Assembly (NCBI GenBank): GCA_023133315.1
Contig: JAGLWR010000005.1
Coordinates: 1 to 17,083 of the forward strand
Length of the DNA: 17,083 nt
Source: Methanomicrobia archaeon
GTDB lineage: Archaea > Methanobacteriota_B > Thermococci > Methanofastidiosales > B48-G16
Direction: 5' to 3'
The position numbers and the translations under genes are program-made. The notes beneath the pieces are model-generated. The model worked only from the letters and a program-made list of their open reading frames with translations. It ran no database searches and was not told the origin of the DNA. Shown here piece by piece: positions 1-7,394 of the stretch (position 1 is the first letter of the stretch; each line of letters begins with the position of its first letter).

Positions 1-513
1 TACTATACCTTCACCCACACCTGTCCTCATTTTTTCCAGTATTATTCTCGATAGATAGATAGCCTCTTTTTCATCGGCAGATACAAAGAGCTTCGCAAGG
101 TGCGTCAGTTTTTTCTCCTGCGATCGTACACCCTCAAACTCAACTATCCTTTCGAGTGTATGATATATATTTTCAACAGAGAGTTCCTCGGAAAAAAATG
201 ATACCTGCTTTTTATGTGCCACTGCCTTTCCTACCGCCTTTCCGACATCTCCCTCTTCTCTCACGTAATCTGTTATAGTACTTTCTTTTATTCCCGTAAC
301 GTTTACTACACTCTTTATGAGAAGTTGAGCTCCTATACCGATTTTTTTATCCATCCACTTCGGGAATGTCTCACCGAGTAAAAGCTGGATCACTATGCTC
401 GTTAAATCATCCGGAGTTTCTTTAAGGAGTCTTGCAACTATCTCTGTTTTCTCCAGTCTTGCTGGTGTTTTTTCCAGCTTTTCATAAACATCCACTATTT
501 TTTTGAATTTCAT
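1..513 (-). CDS. lig: ATP-dependent DNA ligase, N-terminal part (cut by window edge)
   Basis: This frame is open for 171 codons from ATG at 513 to base 1, and the rest of the gene lies outside the window. The protein begins MKFKKIVDVYEKLEKTPARL and is helical, with an ILEKMRTGVGEGIV motif near residues 158-171. This matches the N-terminal DNA-binding domain of archaeal/eukaryal ATP-dependent DNA ligases, which seal nicks during replication and repair. The adenylation domain with its catalytic KxDG lysine would follow beyond the edge and cannot be checked. The start lies 7 bases after the stop of the TraB-family gene, so the two are probably co-transcribed. A weak GTGAT ribosome-binding sequence falls in that gap. 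The family call is strong. The ATP rather than NAD type is inferred from the domain architecture. Confidence 0.9.
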   Translation of the reverse strand, partial: MKFKKIVDVYEKLEKTPARLEKTEIVARLLKETPDDLTSIVIQLLLGETFPKWMDKKIGIGAQLLIKSVVNVTGIKESTITDYVREEGDVGKAVGKAVAHKKQVSFFSEELSVENIYHTLERIVEFEGVRSQEKKLTHLAKLFVSADEKEAIYLSRIILEKMRTGVGEGIV

Positions 514-520
514 TTTATCA

Positions 521-1681
521 CTAAAAAAGGCTTAAAAGATATGGTAAGGCGATGAAAGTTCCTATCATGCTTCCTACATTTGCAAATGCAACTACTAAAA
601 GTATCCTCGTTATATTATTTTTCCAGTAATCTCTTACTCTCTCCAATTTTGAAAGATCCTCAAAATCTTTCACCTTGGGTGTCCTCATTTTTGCTTCCAT
701 CAATCCTGCAAACCATCCTGCTGCCAGGGCAGGGTTTAACGATGTTATAGGAGCGGCAGCAAGCGCCGTCAAGACAGAGAAAGGATGCCCAAATGCAAGT
801 ACGACACCCAATGCCGACAACGTTCCATTAATAAGAGTCCATGCAATTAAAATATTTAAAGTAAAACTCACCCCTCTGGAATAAACCCCATAGATAACTA
901 AACTAACAAAAAGAATTGGAATGGTATACGCTATGATCTTAGCTTTACTCCTTTTTTTGGTAGTTTTTTCTAACTCCGTTTTACGATTTGGAGTAAATGT
1001 TTCCTTTATGAGATTCTCTTCGATTATATTTTTGACACCATCTAAATGCCCCGCCCCTATGACGACGACGATCTTCTTTCCTTCTCTGTATTTTTCAAGG
1101 ATCTTCAACGCTATATACTCGTCTCTTTCATCTATGAGGGCTTTTTTAATATTCGGTATCTTCTCAGATAACTCATTCAGAACTTCGTTGAGCACATCTT
1201 TATCTTTCAGGCTCTCTATCATCTCTTCATCTATTTCCTCAAAAAATCCGTAAAATATGTAAAAAATAAACTTGAATTTTTCTTTAAGAGACATATAATC
1301 CCAGCTTCTCTTAAATGTTGTTTGTATATTCCTATCCACAAGAACTATCTCTTTACCAAGATTCTCGGCCAGTTCAACAGCTTTGAGCATCTCAGTTCCG
1401 GGAGCAACTCCAAACTCAGTTCCGAGCTTTTTTTGATAATTCGATAAAATTATGTTAATTAAAAGAAGATACGTCTTTCCATCCTTCACAACAGTGGGTA
1501 TGCTCATGTTTTCCCATTTTTTTTTGTTTTTGAGAGCATTAAATCTCTGTTCACATAACTCAACGCCAACACAGTCAGGATTTTCTTCTATAATCGTATT
1601 TTTGACTAAATTGACACTTTCTTCTGAGATATGAGAAGTACCTACGAGTATGATCTTTTCGTTGATCTTTTCCACAAACAT
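521..1681 (-). CDS. TraB/PrgY-family membrane protein
   Basis: This is a 386-residue protein. Its N-terminal half carries the motifs of the TraB/PrgY/Tiki-like fold: GTSH at 14-17, VELCEQR at 40-46, VDR at 115-117, DERDEYIA at 184-191 and GAGH at 209-212. The C-terminal part has about four hydrophobic segments (roughly 249-268, 272-298, 301-330, 357-385), including a proline/alanine-rich stretch HPFSVLTALAAAPITSLNPA typical of archaeal members. The related bacterial PrgY limits pheromone activity and animal Tiki proteins are metalloproteases; the archaeal role is unknown. The conserved His and Glu would suit a metal site, but that is inference. The gene heads a two-gene unit with DNA ligase. 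A TATA box at 1703-1711 places the transcript start close to the ATG, so it is probably leaderless. Confidence 0.88.
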   Translation of the reverse strand: MFVEKINEKIILVGTSHISEESVNLVKNTIIEENPDCVGVELCEQRFNALKNKKKWENMSIPTVVKDGKTYLLLINIILSNYQKKLGTEFGVAPGTEMLKAVELAENLGKEIVLVDRNIQTTFKRSWDYMSLKEKFKFIFYIFYGFFEEIDEEMIESLKDKDVLNEVLNELSEKIPNIKKALIDERDEYIALKILEKYREGKKIVVVIGAGHLDGVKNIIEENLIKETFTPNRKTELEKTTKKRSKAKIIAYTIPILFVSLVIYGVYSRGVSFTLNILIAWTLINGTLSALGVVLAFGHPFSVLTALAAAPITSLNPALAAGWFAGLMEAKMRTPKVKDFEDLSKLERVRDYWKNNITRILLVVAFANVGSMIGTFIALPYLLSLF

Positions 1682-1700
1682 AATGGTATATCTCGGTTTG

Positions 1701-1713
1701 AATTTATAAATTT
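1701..1713 (-). promoter_or_regulatory. TATA box of the TraB-ligase unit
   Basis: On the minus strand this reads AATTTATAAATT, centred about 26 bases before the TraB start codon at 1681. That is the usual distance from an archaeal TATA box to a leaderless start. Confidence 0.55.
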
Positions 1714-1802
1714 AGGTATTGGGTTTCGAAAATAATTCTGTAGTAATTCAAGTATCCAATTCATCTTCGAGAAGTATGAGAATTGTTGAGTTGTGGTGTG
1801 GA

Positions 1803-1809
1803 TATAAAT
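1803..1809 (+). promoter_or_regulatory. Possible TATA box of the toxin-antitoxin pair
   Basis: TATAAAT lies about 48 bases before the antitoxin ATG at 1855, leaving a leader of roughly 20 bases. A second AT-rich stretch (TTTTTATTA near 1827-1835) is an alternative box and would give a leaderless transcript. The sequence does not decide between them. Confidence 0.35.
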
Positions 1810-1854
1810 AAAGAAAATAAAAAGCTTTTTATTATCCTGTGAAGAGAAATAACT

Positions 1855-2046
1855 ATGGAAGAGATAGAGGTAATCTATGAAAATGGTGTGTTCAAGCCAT
1901 TGAAAAAGGTGGATCTGAAAGAAAAAGAAAAAGTGAGAATAAGGATAACATCTGAGAAAACATTGGCAAGAGAGTTTCAGGGGGCTTTAAAACTTGATAA
2001 TGAAAAAATCATTGAAGAGATAGCAGAAAGTGATGAGATTGTCTAA
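1855..2046 (+). CDS. DUF104 (AF2212-like) antitoxin
   Basis: This 63-residue protein begins MEEIEVIYENGVFKPLKKVD. The pattern I-E-V-I-Y-E-N-G-V-F-K-P-L followed by a lysine/glutamate-rich strand is the signature of the DUF104/AF2212-like antitoxin family. These proteins pair with PIN-domain toxins in archaea and cyanobacteria. The N-terminal beta-rich part would form the dimer, and the acidic C-terminal tail (residues 45-63) would wrap around and block the toxin. The PIN toxin follows at once on the same strand. Antitoxin-toxin complexes usually repress their own promoter, and that is likely here, but no clear operator is visible. Confidence 0.87.
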   Translation: MEEIEVIYENGVFKPLKKVDLKEKEKVRIRITSEKTLAREFQGALKLDNEKIIEEIAESDEIV

Positions 2047-2521
2047 AATATCAATGATTTTTGATAGCAATATCTTTATTTATTCTGCATTGGATCATCC
2101 CAAATTTGGAGAGAAATCAACAAAATTAATATCAAAAGTGGAGTCAAGAGAGATCGAAGGATATATTCCTACTATTGTTTTGAATGAAACGCTGCACAGA
2201 TTGATGATAGCTGAGACCATTAGAGAAGGAAAGGCTAAAAATGTAAAAGATGCATTATTCATATTAAAAAATGATAGAGAGATCATTCCAAAATTGAAGA
2301 TTTGTTGGAGTGAAATTAATAAAATCTTTGAAATGAACTTTATTATCTTAAAAGAAAAGACTAATACTTTCTTGAATTCTATTGAAATCTCAAAAAGATA
2401 TTCCCTTCTGGCGAGAGACGCTTATATAGCCTCCTTTGCTAAAGATTATGGTATTAAAAATATAGCTACATTTGATAAAGATTTCGAGAGAGTTGATTTT
2501 CTGAAAGTATGGAAATCATAA
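2033..2521 (+). CDS. vapC: PIN-domain ribonuclease toxin (VapC-like)
   Basis: The protein has 162 residues from ATG at 2033. It shows the PIN-fold acidic residues in order: D11 in MIFDSNIFIY, E52 in LNETLH, D129 in ARDAYIAS and D148 in IATFDKDFE. PIN toxins are Mg-dependent endoribonucleases that cut RNA to halt translation unless held by the antitoxin. Start choice is uncertain. GTG at 2030 and ATG at 2033 overlap the antitoxin gene by 17 and 14 bases, giving translational coupling. ATG at 2054 begins exactly at the canonical PIN strand MIFDSN and leaves a 7-base gap. None has a strong ribosome-binding site. All catalytic residues are present, so the toxin looks active. Confidence 0.87.
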   Translation: MRLSKISMIFDSNIFIYSALDHPKFGEKSTKLISKVESREIEGYIPTIVLNETLHRLMIAETIREGKAKNVKDALFILKNDREIIPKLKICWSEINKIFEMNFIILKEKTNTFLNSIEISKRYSLLARDAYIASFAKDYGIKNIATFDKDFERVDFLKVWKS

Positions 2522-2548
2522 GATTTTTTGCCTCATAAATAATAAAGA

Positions 2549-2575
2549 GATAGAAAAAAATAAAAAAATTCTATC
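2549..2575. terminator. Hairpin/T-tract between convergent genes
   Basis: GATAGAA (2549-2555) and TTCTATC (2569-2575) form a 7-base inverted repeat around a run of A on the plus strand. Read on the minus strand this gives two T-tracts just after the stop of the propeller gene, as archaeal terminators use. On the plus strand the toxin gene has its own TTTTTT at 2523-2528. Confidence 0.45.
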
Positions 2576-4145
2576 GTTTCTTCATTACCATCCTCACTGT
2601 ACATCCTACGACAGCCACAATAGCCACTATGAACACAATTATCGGGACAATTTCGGGGATTTCGGGAAATTTCGTTCTTCCTTCCAGCTCGGTAATTTTC
2701 TGCGTGCACAGATCAGTCTTTTCCTGATCTATCTCTGAATAAAATCCCTTGGCAATTTCATAACTTTGTATCGCTCCTTCGTAATCTCCCTCTTCTTCCT
2801 TTGTTTGAGCCTCTGAAAAAAATTTATCTCCGTTTATGCCTTTATACGCTTTTGAGATGAATTGACTACACACGTTTACCCTTTCTGTATCTCCTATCTC
2901 TTCATAAAGAGACTTCGCCTGTGTAAACTTATCTTTTGCTTCTGTGTAATTTTTTTTGTTAAAAAGACTTCCCCCCTCCATGTATAAACTATCTGCTTGC
3001 GTCTTTTTTGCTTCTATATCTACTTCCTCTTCTACTTCTTCTTCTTCCTCTTCTTCTTTTTCCTCACCGGGGATCTGTTTTGTATACGTAAAAACATTCA
3101 AAAATCTCCAGCTTGAAGCAAGTATTTCTTTTATTCCATCGTTATCTATGTCTTTAGTCCTTATCTTAAATATCTCGTCGCTTGAATACGTGGTACTATA
3201 ACTCCCAACTTTTTTTTCATTTTCTAACACTATGACATGATTTCCCATTCCCAATATAACTTCATTTATACCGTCTTCATCCAGATCATCGACATATGCA
3301 GCGTTAAGGTTTTTGTAACTGGGATATTTAAAACCCCATTCCTTTGTTCCTTCTTTATCATATGCAGAAATTGTGGATTTGTCGAGAATCATTATCTCAT
3401 CACTTCCATCGGAATCATAATCTCCAAGAAAAATGTCTACAGCTTCTTCATTCAATGATTCTTTCCAGTATAAAAGCCCATTGGAATTATAGAAAAGAAG
3501 TTCTTCTCCAGCAAGTACTATTTCTTCAGTGCCGTCTCCATTAAAATCGTTCACTAAAAAAGTATTTACTTCGTCACAGCAGTACCAGATAGTGTTCAGA
3601 TCCTTATCCAGTACATAGAACATCTCAGCTGCTACAATAAACTCCAGATCGCCATCACCATCAATATCCATACATTCTAACTTTTTTATTTCGGAGATAT
3701 CATCTCTGGTATGTTTTAAGTTTCCATTTCTGTAGAAGAGATAAATTTTGTTTGTAGTCGCGAAGATTACCTCTTTCCTCGAGTCGCTGTCTATATCCCT
3801 TATTAATGCAAATTTAGCATCATCATCTAATGGATACTCAAATTTTAGATTCCCCAGATAATCTATGAGGTAGCCCCTATCTTTTCCACCCACTGCAAAA
3901 GAGTTCACAAGATACACTTTTGAAAAATCGAATGCGTATCCTGTATACTTGAATTCTTTCAAGAGATTTCCCTCAAAATCTATGATATATAAAAACTCAC
4001 TTCCTACAGCTATCTCCTCTTTACCGTCCCCATCGTAATCCAAAACTCTAAAATCGTATACTTTCTCTTTTGTCTGATACTTCCAGTCAGAGCTTGCTAA
4101 CGGCAGTACGAGGATCAAGACTAAAACAGCTAAAAACTTTCTCAT
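2571..4145 (-). CDS. Exported FG-GAP beta-propeller protein with TPR-like helices and C-terminal membrane anchor
   Basis: This is a 524-residue protein. Residues 1-19 are a signal peptide (basic start, hydrophobic core, ending LASSD). Seven calcium-loop motifs of the DxDxDG type lie near residues 36-44, 117-125, 160-168, 200-208, 242-250, 287-295 and 332-340, each followed by a hydrophobic strand. That is the pattern of FG-GAP/integrin-alpha repeats and suggests one complete seven-bladed propeller. A glutamate-rich linker (360-374) leads to two TPR-like helical pairs (about 384-420 and 441-475). A single membrane segment (498-518) and a short basic tail (MKKR) follow. The propeller and helices would face outside. 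Propellers of this type bind proteins or glycans; the ligand is unknown. The gene is last in a four-gene minus-strand operon, 1 base after its neighbour, with a strong GGAGG site upstream. Confidence 0.85.
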   Translation of the reverse strand: MRKFLAVLVLILVLPLASSDWKYQTKEKVYDFRVLDYDGDGKEEIAVGSEFLYIIDFEGNLLKEFKYTGYAFDFSKVYLVNSFAVGGKDRGYLIDYLGNLKFEYPLDDDAKFALIRDIDSDSRKEVIFATTNKIYLFYRNGNLKHTRDDISEIKKLECMDIDGDGDLEFIVAAEMFYVLDKDLNTIWYCCDEVNTFLVNDFNGDGTEEIVLAGEELLFYNSNGLLYWKESLNEEAVDIFLGDYDSDGSDEIMILDKSTISAYDKEGTKEWGFKYPSYKNLNAAYVDDLDEDGINEVILGMGNHVIVLENEKKVGSYSTTYSSDEIFKIRTKDIDNDGIKEILASSWRFLNVFTYTKQIPGEEKEEEEEEEVEEEVDIEAKKTQADSLYMEGGSLFNKKNYTEAKDKFTQAKSLYEEIGDTERVNVCSQFISKAYKGINGDKFFSEAQTKEEEGDYEGAIQSYEIAKGFYSEIDQEKTDLCTQKITELEGRTKFPEIPEIVPIIVFIVAIVAVVGCTVRMVMKKR

Positions 4146-4146
4146 T

Positions 4147-4494
4147 TTATCCTTCCTCCATATATTTATCCAATCCTCCTTCTATTTTCTCATTGTTCAT
4201 ATAATACCTCAGGAACTCCATCCATGCTTTTTCATAATATCTTTCTTCATCTTTTCTGAACTCATCTGTATATATTTTCTCACTTCTCCTATATAAATCT
4301 TTTACTTCTTTTTTTTTCAGTTCTTCGTCTAAGATGAGATACAACAGGGCACGAGGATCGTTATTTTCCAGAACGGAGATAAATCCATTAAGAGCTTTTA
4401 TATACCCCTTTTCAATCTGTGGTTTTATTTCTTCGTATATTTCTTTCATTTTTTTAACGTCTTTGTCCATTAAGGCCCTGAAAAATCTATCCAT
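4147..4494 (-). CDS. Conserved-looking small helical protein, unknown function
   Basis: This is a 115-residue, highly charged protein, rich in lysine and glutamate, predicted to be almost entirely helical with no signal or membrane segment. I do not recognise a family. The pattern of short amphipathic helices (residues 2-25, 28-44, 48-64, 84-100) resembles a small helical-repeat or TPR-like adaptor, but that is only an impression. Its ATG follows the FAU-1 stop codon directly (TAA then ATG), and a GGTGAG ribosome-binding sequence lies inside the end of FAU-1. Its own stop is 1 base before the propeller gene. This tight packing implies translational coupling with both neighbours. Confidence 0.75.
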   Translation of the reverse strand: MDRFFRALMDKDVKKMKEIYEEIKPQIEKGYIKALNGFISVLENNDPRALLYLILDEELKKKEVKDLYRRSEKIYTDEFRKDEERYYEKAWMEFLRYYMNNEKIEGGLDKYMEEG

Positions 4495-5835
4495 TTAACT
4501 CACCAAACTCTCTGCAACTTCCAGAGCTTTTTTCTCCAAGTTTTTATTTATACGGCCAGTTTCCACAGCTTTTTCTAGTTTATCCTCATCTATTATCCTT
4601 CTGTTGCCTTCTACATCCTCGATCACATCGATCTCTAGATCAAAATATCTAATTCTATCCTGGTATATCTCCACTGGAGTACAGACATTATAATAAACTC
4701 CTTTTAACTCATCGTCCTTTGAGTAGTATTTATGTGTAAAATACCATTTTCCCTCTTCTATCTCTGTTATCGCATAATCTCTGAACTCTTTTTTTATATC
4801 GAGTCCATCGTAGTACCCTCTTCCAAGAAAATTTCTTCTTAGAACTAATTTAGGATATTCAAACTCCAAAACCTCAGCGTCCCCCAGAGTAATAGGATAC
4901 TCTTTTATGTGTTCTATCTCGATATACTCTTTCATAGAAGATTTAAAGACATCCAGGAAATTTTTTTCGACTAAATTTTTATCTATTCCTTCATTAATGA
5001 GTTTTTCACTGAGATCTATAGCTGCTGAAAGTTCCATCGAATTTTTGTAGAGGTGATGGTTATTAACGGTTGGAAGCATCTCACCCCTTAAAGAATCTAA
5101 CTTTTTTTTAGAATCCCATCCAAAATATATCTTCAAAACTCTTTTTCCTTCTCTTATTATGCTCGGAGTGGAAAATAGTTCGAAACTATTTAGAATCTTT
5201 TCAACTTCATCATAAAGCTCGTTTATTTCTTCTATTAGTTCCTTTTCTTTGCCTATTGCACTGCTTCTGAACAGTATCCCCAGCCTTTTAAGTTGCTTTT
5301 TTCCAATCTCGTATAGTCTTTCTCTTTCTTCAGGATCTTTTATTTTTCTACTTATTTTTACAGCTCTGTTCGGAATTAAAACTACATTTTTTCCTGGAAA
5401 TGTAAGCTTAGCTCTTAAAATTGGCATTTTGTTTATATCGAAAACCTGGAGTAAAGATTCATCCTTTACTTCCTCATAACATGCCCCTATACCGTCCTTT
5501 ATATCGATAATACTCTTTCTACCTCTTTTTTCAGTTATCCTCCCTTTATAGATCCCATACAACTGAACTCTTTCCATTGTAAAGAAAATATCTAAAAATT
5601 CTTTTTCTAAAGTTTCTTTCAGTTTTACAAGATCATTTTTCTCTCCGATTGCTATCAATCCATTGCTTTTATTTTGTCTAATATCTATTTCTGCGGGATC
5701 TTTGGATGAGGAACTCACTCCAAATCGTTCTTCCATTGCTTCAGACATCTGGGCGATCTTCCATTTTTTTTCCAACAAAAATTTTGTTAAAGCAGTGCTA
5801 TATATACCTCTAATTCTTACAGTAGGAGTAGACAT
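4495..5835 (-). CDS. fau-1: Ribonuclease FAU-1 (AU-1 family, RNase E/G-like)
   Basis: This is a 446-residue protein. The N-terminal motif VRIRGIYSTALTKFLLEKKW (about residues 6-25) is diagnostic of the archaeal AU-1/FAU-1 family. A segment at about 91-155 (ERVQLYGIYKGRITEKRGRK onward) resembles the S1-like RNA-binding domain of RNase E/G. The C-terminal part (about 325-425) matches a DUF402-type barrel, including WYFTHKYYS and a terminal YFDLEIDVI strand. Studied homologues bind AU-rich RNA and take part in 5S rRNA maturation. I chose ATG at 5835 because GAGGTG lies 6 bases upstream; the longer GTG start at 5844 would use part of that site as codons. The start overlaps the end of the upstream coiled-coil gene by 26 bases, which suggests coupling. 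Confidence 0.9.
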   Translation of the reverse strand: MSTPTVRIRGIYSTALTKFLLEKKWKIAQMSEAMEERFGVSSSSKDPAEIDIRQNKSNGLIAIGEKNDLVKLKETLEKEFLDIFFTMERVQLYGIYKGRITEKRGRKSIIDIKDGIGACYEEVKDESLLQVFDINKMPILRAKLTFPGKNVVLIPNRAVKISRKIKDPEERERLYEIGKKQLKRLGILFRSSAIGKEKELIEEINELYDEVEKILNSFELFSTPSIIREGKRVLKIYFGWDSKKKLDSLRGEMLPTVNNHHLYKNSMELSAAIDLSEKLINEGIDKNLVEKNFLDVFKSSMKEYIEIEHIKEYPITLGDAEVLEFEYPKLVLRRNFLGRGYYDGLDIKKEFRDYAITEIEEGKWYFTHKYYSKDDELKGVYYNVCTPVEIYQDRIRYFDLEIDVIEDVEGNRRIIDEDKLEKAVETGRINKNLEKKALEVAESLVS

Positions 5836-6490
5836 CAATTCCACCTCTTTTCTTTCTTTTCAGTAGCCCATAATTATAAAGTTTCTCCAAAATTCTCGAA
5901 TTTTTACTGAGAAACCGCGGTTCTATCCAGGATATCCCCTGCTCATGGAGGAGTAAGATCTCCTCCAGGATGGAGAGCTCTTCGTCGTCTAAAAATTTTT
6001 CTCTTTCTTTTAAAATCAGATCTGCAATAGTGCTCTTTAATGATAAAACTTGCGTTTTTAATGCTTTAATTTCAGATTCTATAAGATTTATTTTTTCTTT
6101 CAAAAATTTAGAATCGCTTTCCACAATTATGGGCTCTAAAACGATTTTTAAAATCTCTTTTTCTATCTCATTATACATTTGATCGAAATAGAACTCCGAA
6201 TCATTTAAAAGTTTCAGATCTAAATTATCCTCAATAGAAAGTTTAAGCTTGTATATCTTTCCAATTGTTGAATCGCCAAAATCTTTTATATTTTTATTGC
6301 TAAAAACAACAGATGTAAGACCTGAGATTTTTCCGACTTCGAAACTAAATTTATTGAGCAGATTCACAATTTTTGATACTTCTTTTCTATTTTTAGGATC
6401 AAGATGAAGACTAAGTTTTCTTATCTCCAAAAATGTATTTCTGATTGAAGCGAGTTCTATCTCGATCTTTTTCATTGCTTCTTCTTTCAT
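5810..6490 (-). CDS. Coiled-coil protein with C-terminal winged-helix-like segment, unknown function
   Basis: This is a 226-residue soluble protein of no family I recognise. Residues 7-60 are helical, about 128-165 form a heptad-rich coiled coil (FLKEKINLIESEIKALKTQV), and 166-223 look like a winged helix: helices ELSILEEILLLHE, SRILEKLYNYGLL, then a basic turn KRKKRGGIDVYSY. That tail resembles the wing and tyrosine/arginine-rich ends of archaeal MarR/ArsR-like domains, so nucleic-acid binding is plausible. It is the first gene of the operon with FAU-1, whose start lies inside its end. A role as partner or regulator of FAU-1 is inference from position only. ATG at 6475 is an alternative start. 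Confidence 0.75.
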   Translation of the reverse strand: MKEEAMKKIEIELASIRNTFLEIRKLSLHLDPKNRKEVSKIVNLLNKFSFEVGKISGLTSVVFSNKNIKDFGDSTIGKIYKLKLSIEDNLDLKLLNDSEFYFDQMYNEIEKEILKIVLEPIIVESDSKFLKEKINLIESEIKALKTQVLSLKSTIADLILKEREKFLDDEELSILEEILLLHEQGISWIEPRFLSKNSRILEKLYNYGLLKRKKRGGIDVYSYCKN

Positions 6491-6510
6491 CTATCCTATC
6501 TGGTAACTTG

Positions 6511-6520
6511 CATTTATATT
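6511..6520 (-). promoter_or_regulatory. TATA box of the FAU-1 operon
   Basis: On the minus strand AATATAAATG lies about 25 bases before the ATG at 6490. It is the only good box in the 120-base gap after pyrH. The gap also holds the dyad at 6531-6560. Confidence 0.5.
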
Positions 6521-6530
6521 TTTAATGCTC

Positions 6531-6560
6531 TCACAGAAATGTGTGACTGAATAATTCACA
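6531..6560. promoter_or_regulatory. TGTGA/TCACA dyads, possible operator
   Basis: The motif TCACA occurs at 6531-6535, its complement TGTGA at 6542-6546, and TCACA again at 6556-6560. This makes two overlapping inverted repeats with spacers of 6 and 9 bases. They sit immediately upstream of the TATA box at 6511-6520, where archaeal regulators often act. No matching regulator is known from the window. Confidence 0.3.
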
Positions 6561-6610
6561 TCTTTCGATGATCCCGTTCCTCTTAATTCTGTTCTAACTT
6601 TATTTGATAT

Positions 6611-7303
6611 TCACCGTTTGATCTTACTTATGACAGCGGTTCCTACTTTTTCATTATTTACTGCTTTTACTATGTTCTCAGGATCACGTCCAGAAACAAA
6701 TTTTAACAGGATCCCCGATCTTTTTATGATCTGAGCAGCTGTGATGTCAAAAAGATTATACGTTCCTGCTTTCCCAGAATTTTTCATTATCAGATCTATA
6801 AAATCGTCTATTTTAATATTTTCTATAGGTTTTGCCTCTGGATTTAACTTCGGATCACTTGTGTATACATAATCAACATCTGTTATATTAATGAGCTGAT
6901 CAGCTCCCGTCTCTTCGGCTATAAAACTCGCAACAGCGTTTGTTGATTGCCCTGGGATCAGTCCCCCGCAAACTACAATTTTTCCTGAATTCAATGCCTT
7001 TATTACCTCATCGAAATTTTTTGGCGGTATGGGGTAAGCAAGATCTTTTAATGCGGTAATAAAAACCTGTGCATTTATTCTCGAGATTTCTATACCTACA
7101 AGATCTTTAAAAGATTCGGGAGCTCCTAAATAATCCAGAGCTTCTATGTATTTCCTCGCCAGATTTCCCCCACCAACAACTATGTTTATTTCGTGTTTCT
7201 GTCTTATCTGATCGATCGTATGAACGTAGCGTTTTATTAATTTAGTATTTATATTTTCGCCCTCAAAGAAAACGGATCCTCCAAACTTCAAAACCAATTT
7301 CAT
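6611..7303 (-). CDS. pyrH: UMP kinase (archaeal type)
   Basis: This 230-residue protein belongs to the amino-acid-kinase fold and phosphorylates UMP to UDP with ATP in the cytoplasm, a required step in pyrimidine nucleotide synthesis. Visible motifs are the phosphate loop KFGGSV (6-11), VVGGGNLAR (42-50), GLIPGQSTNAVAS (114-126) for UMP binding, and ITDVDYVYTSDP (140-151) for nucleotide binding. Length and motifs fit archaeal PyrH, which is shorter than the bacterial enzyme. Nothing is missing. The gene stands alone, with a TATA box at 7323-7332 and no ribosome-binding site, so the transcript is probably leaderless. Confidence 0.94.
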   Translation of the reverse strand: MKLVLKFGGSVFFEGENINTKLIKRYVHTIDQIRQKHEINIVVGGGNLARKYIEALDYLGAPESFKDLVGIEISRINAQVFITALKDLAYPIPPKNFDEVIKALNSGKIVVCGGLIPGQSTNAVASFIAEETGADQLINITDVDYVYTSDPKLNPEAKPIENIKIDDFIDLIMKNSGKAGTYNLFDITAAQIIKRSGILLKFVSGRDPENIVKAVNNEKVGTAVISKIKR

Positions 7304-7322
7304 AAAAGGTGTTATGCATTGA

Positions 7323-7332
7323 AATTTAAATA
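7323..7332 (-). promoter_or_regulatory. TATA box of pyrH
   Basis: On the minus strand TATTTAAATT lies 20-29 bases before the ATG at 7303, matching a leaderless archaeal promoter. Confidence 0.5.
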
Positions 7333-7394
7333 GTTTCCCATTTTTTCTTTAGTCCATGACAACAAGGCATACATCATAAAATGACTCTTCCTGT

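Noticed and set aside
1684..1854. Hidden gene in the 171-base gap before the antitoxin
   Set aside because: The gap is AT-rich with stops in all frames and holds only the two divergent promoters.
3010..3070. Simple repeat of CTT-type triplets
   Set aside because: It codes the glutamate-rich linker of the propeller protein and is explained by protein composition.
5836..5844. GTG start three codons before the chosen FAU-1 start
   Set aside because: The GAGGTG ribosome-binding sequence is correctly spaced for ATG 5835 and would itself be consumed by the earlier start.
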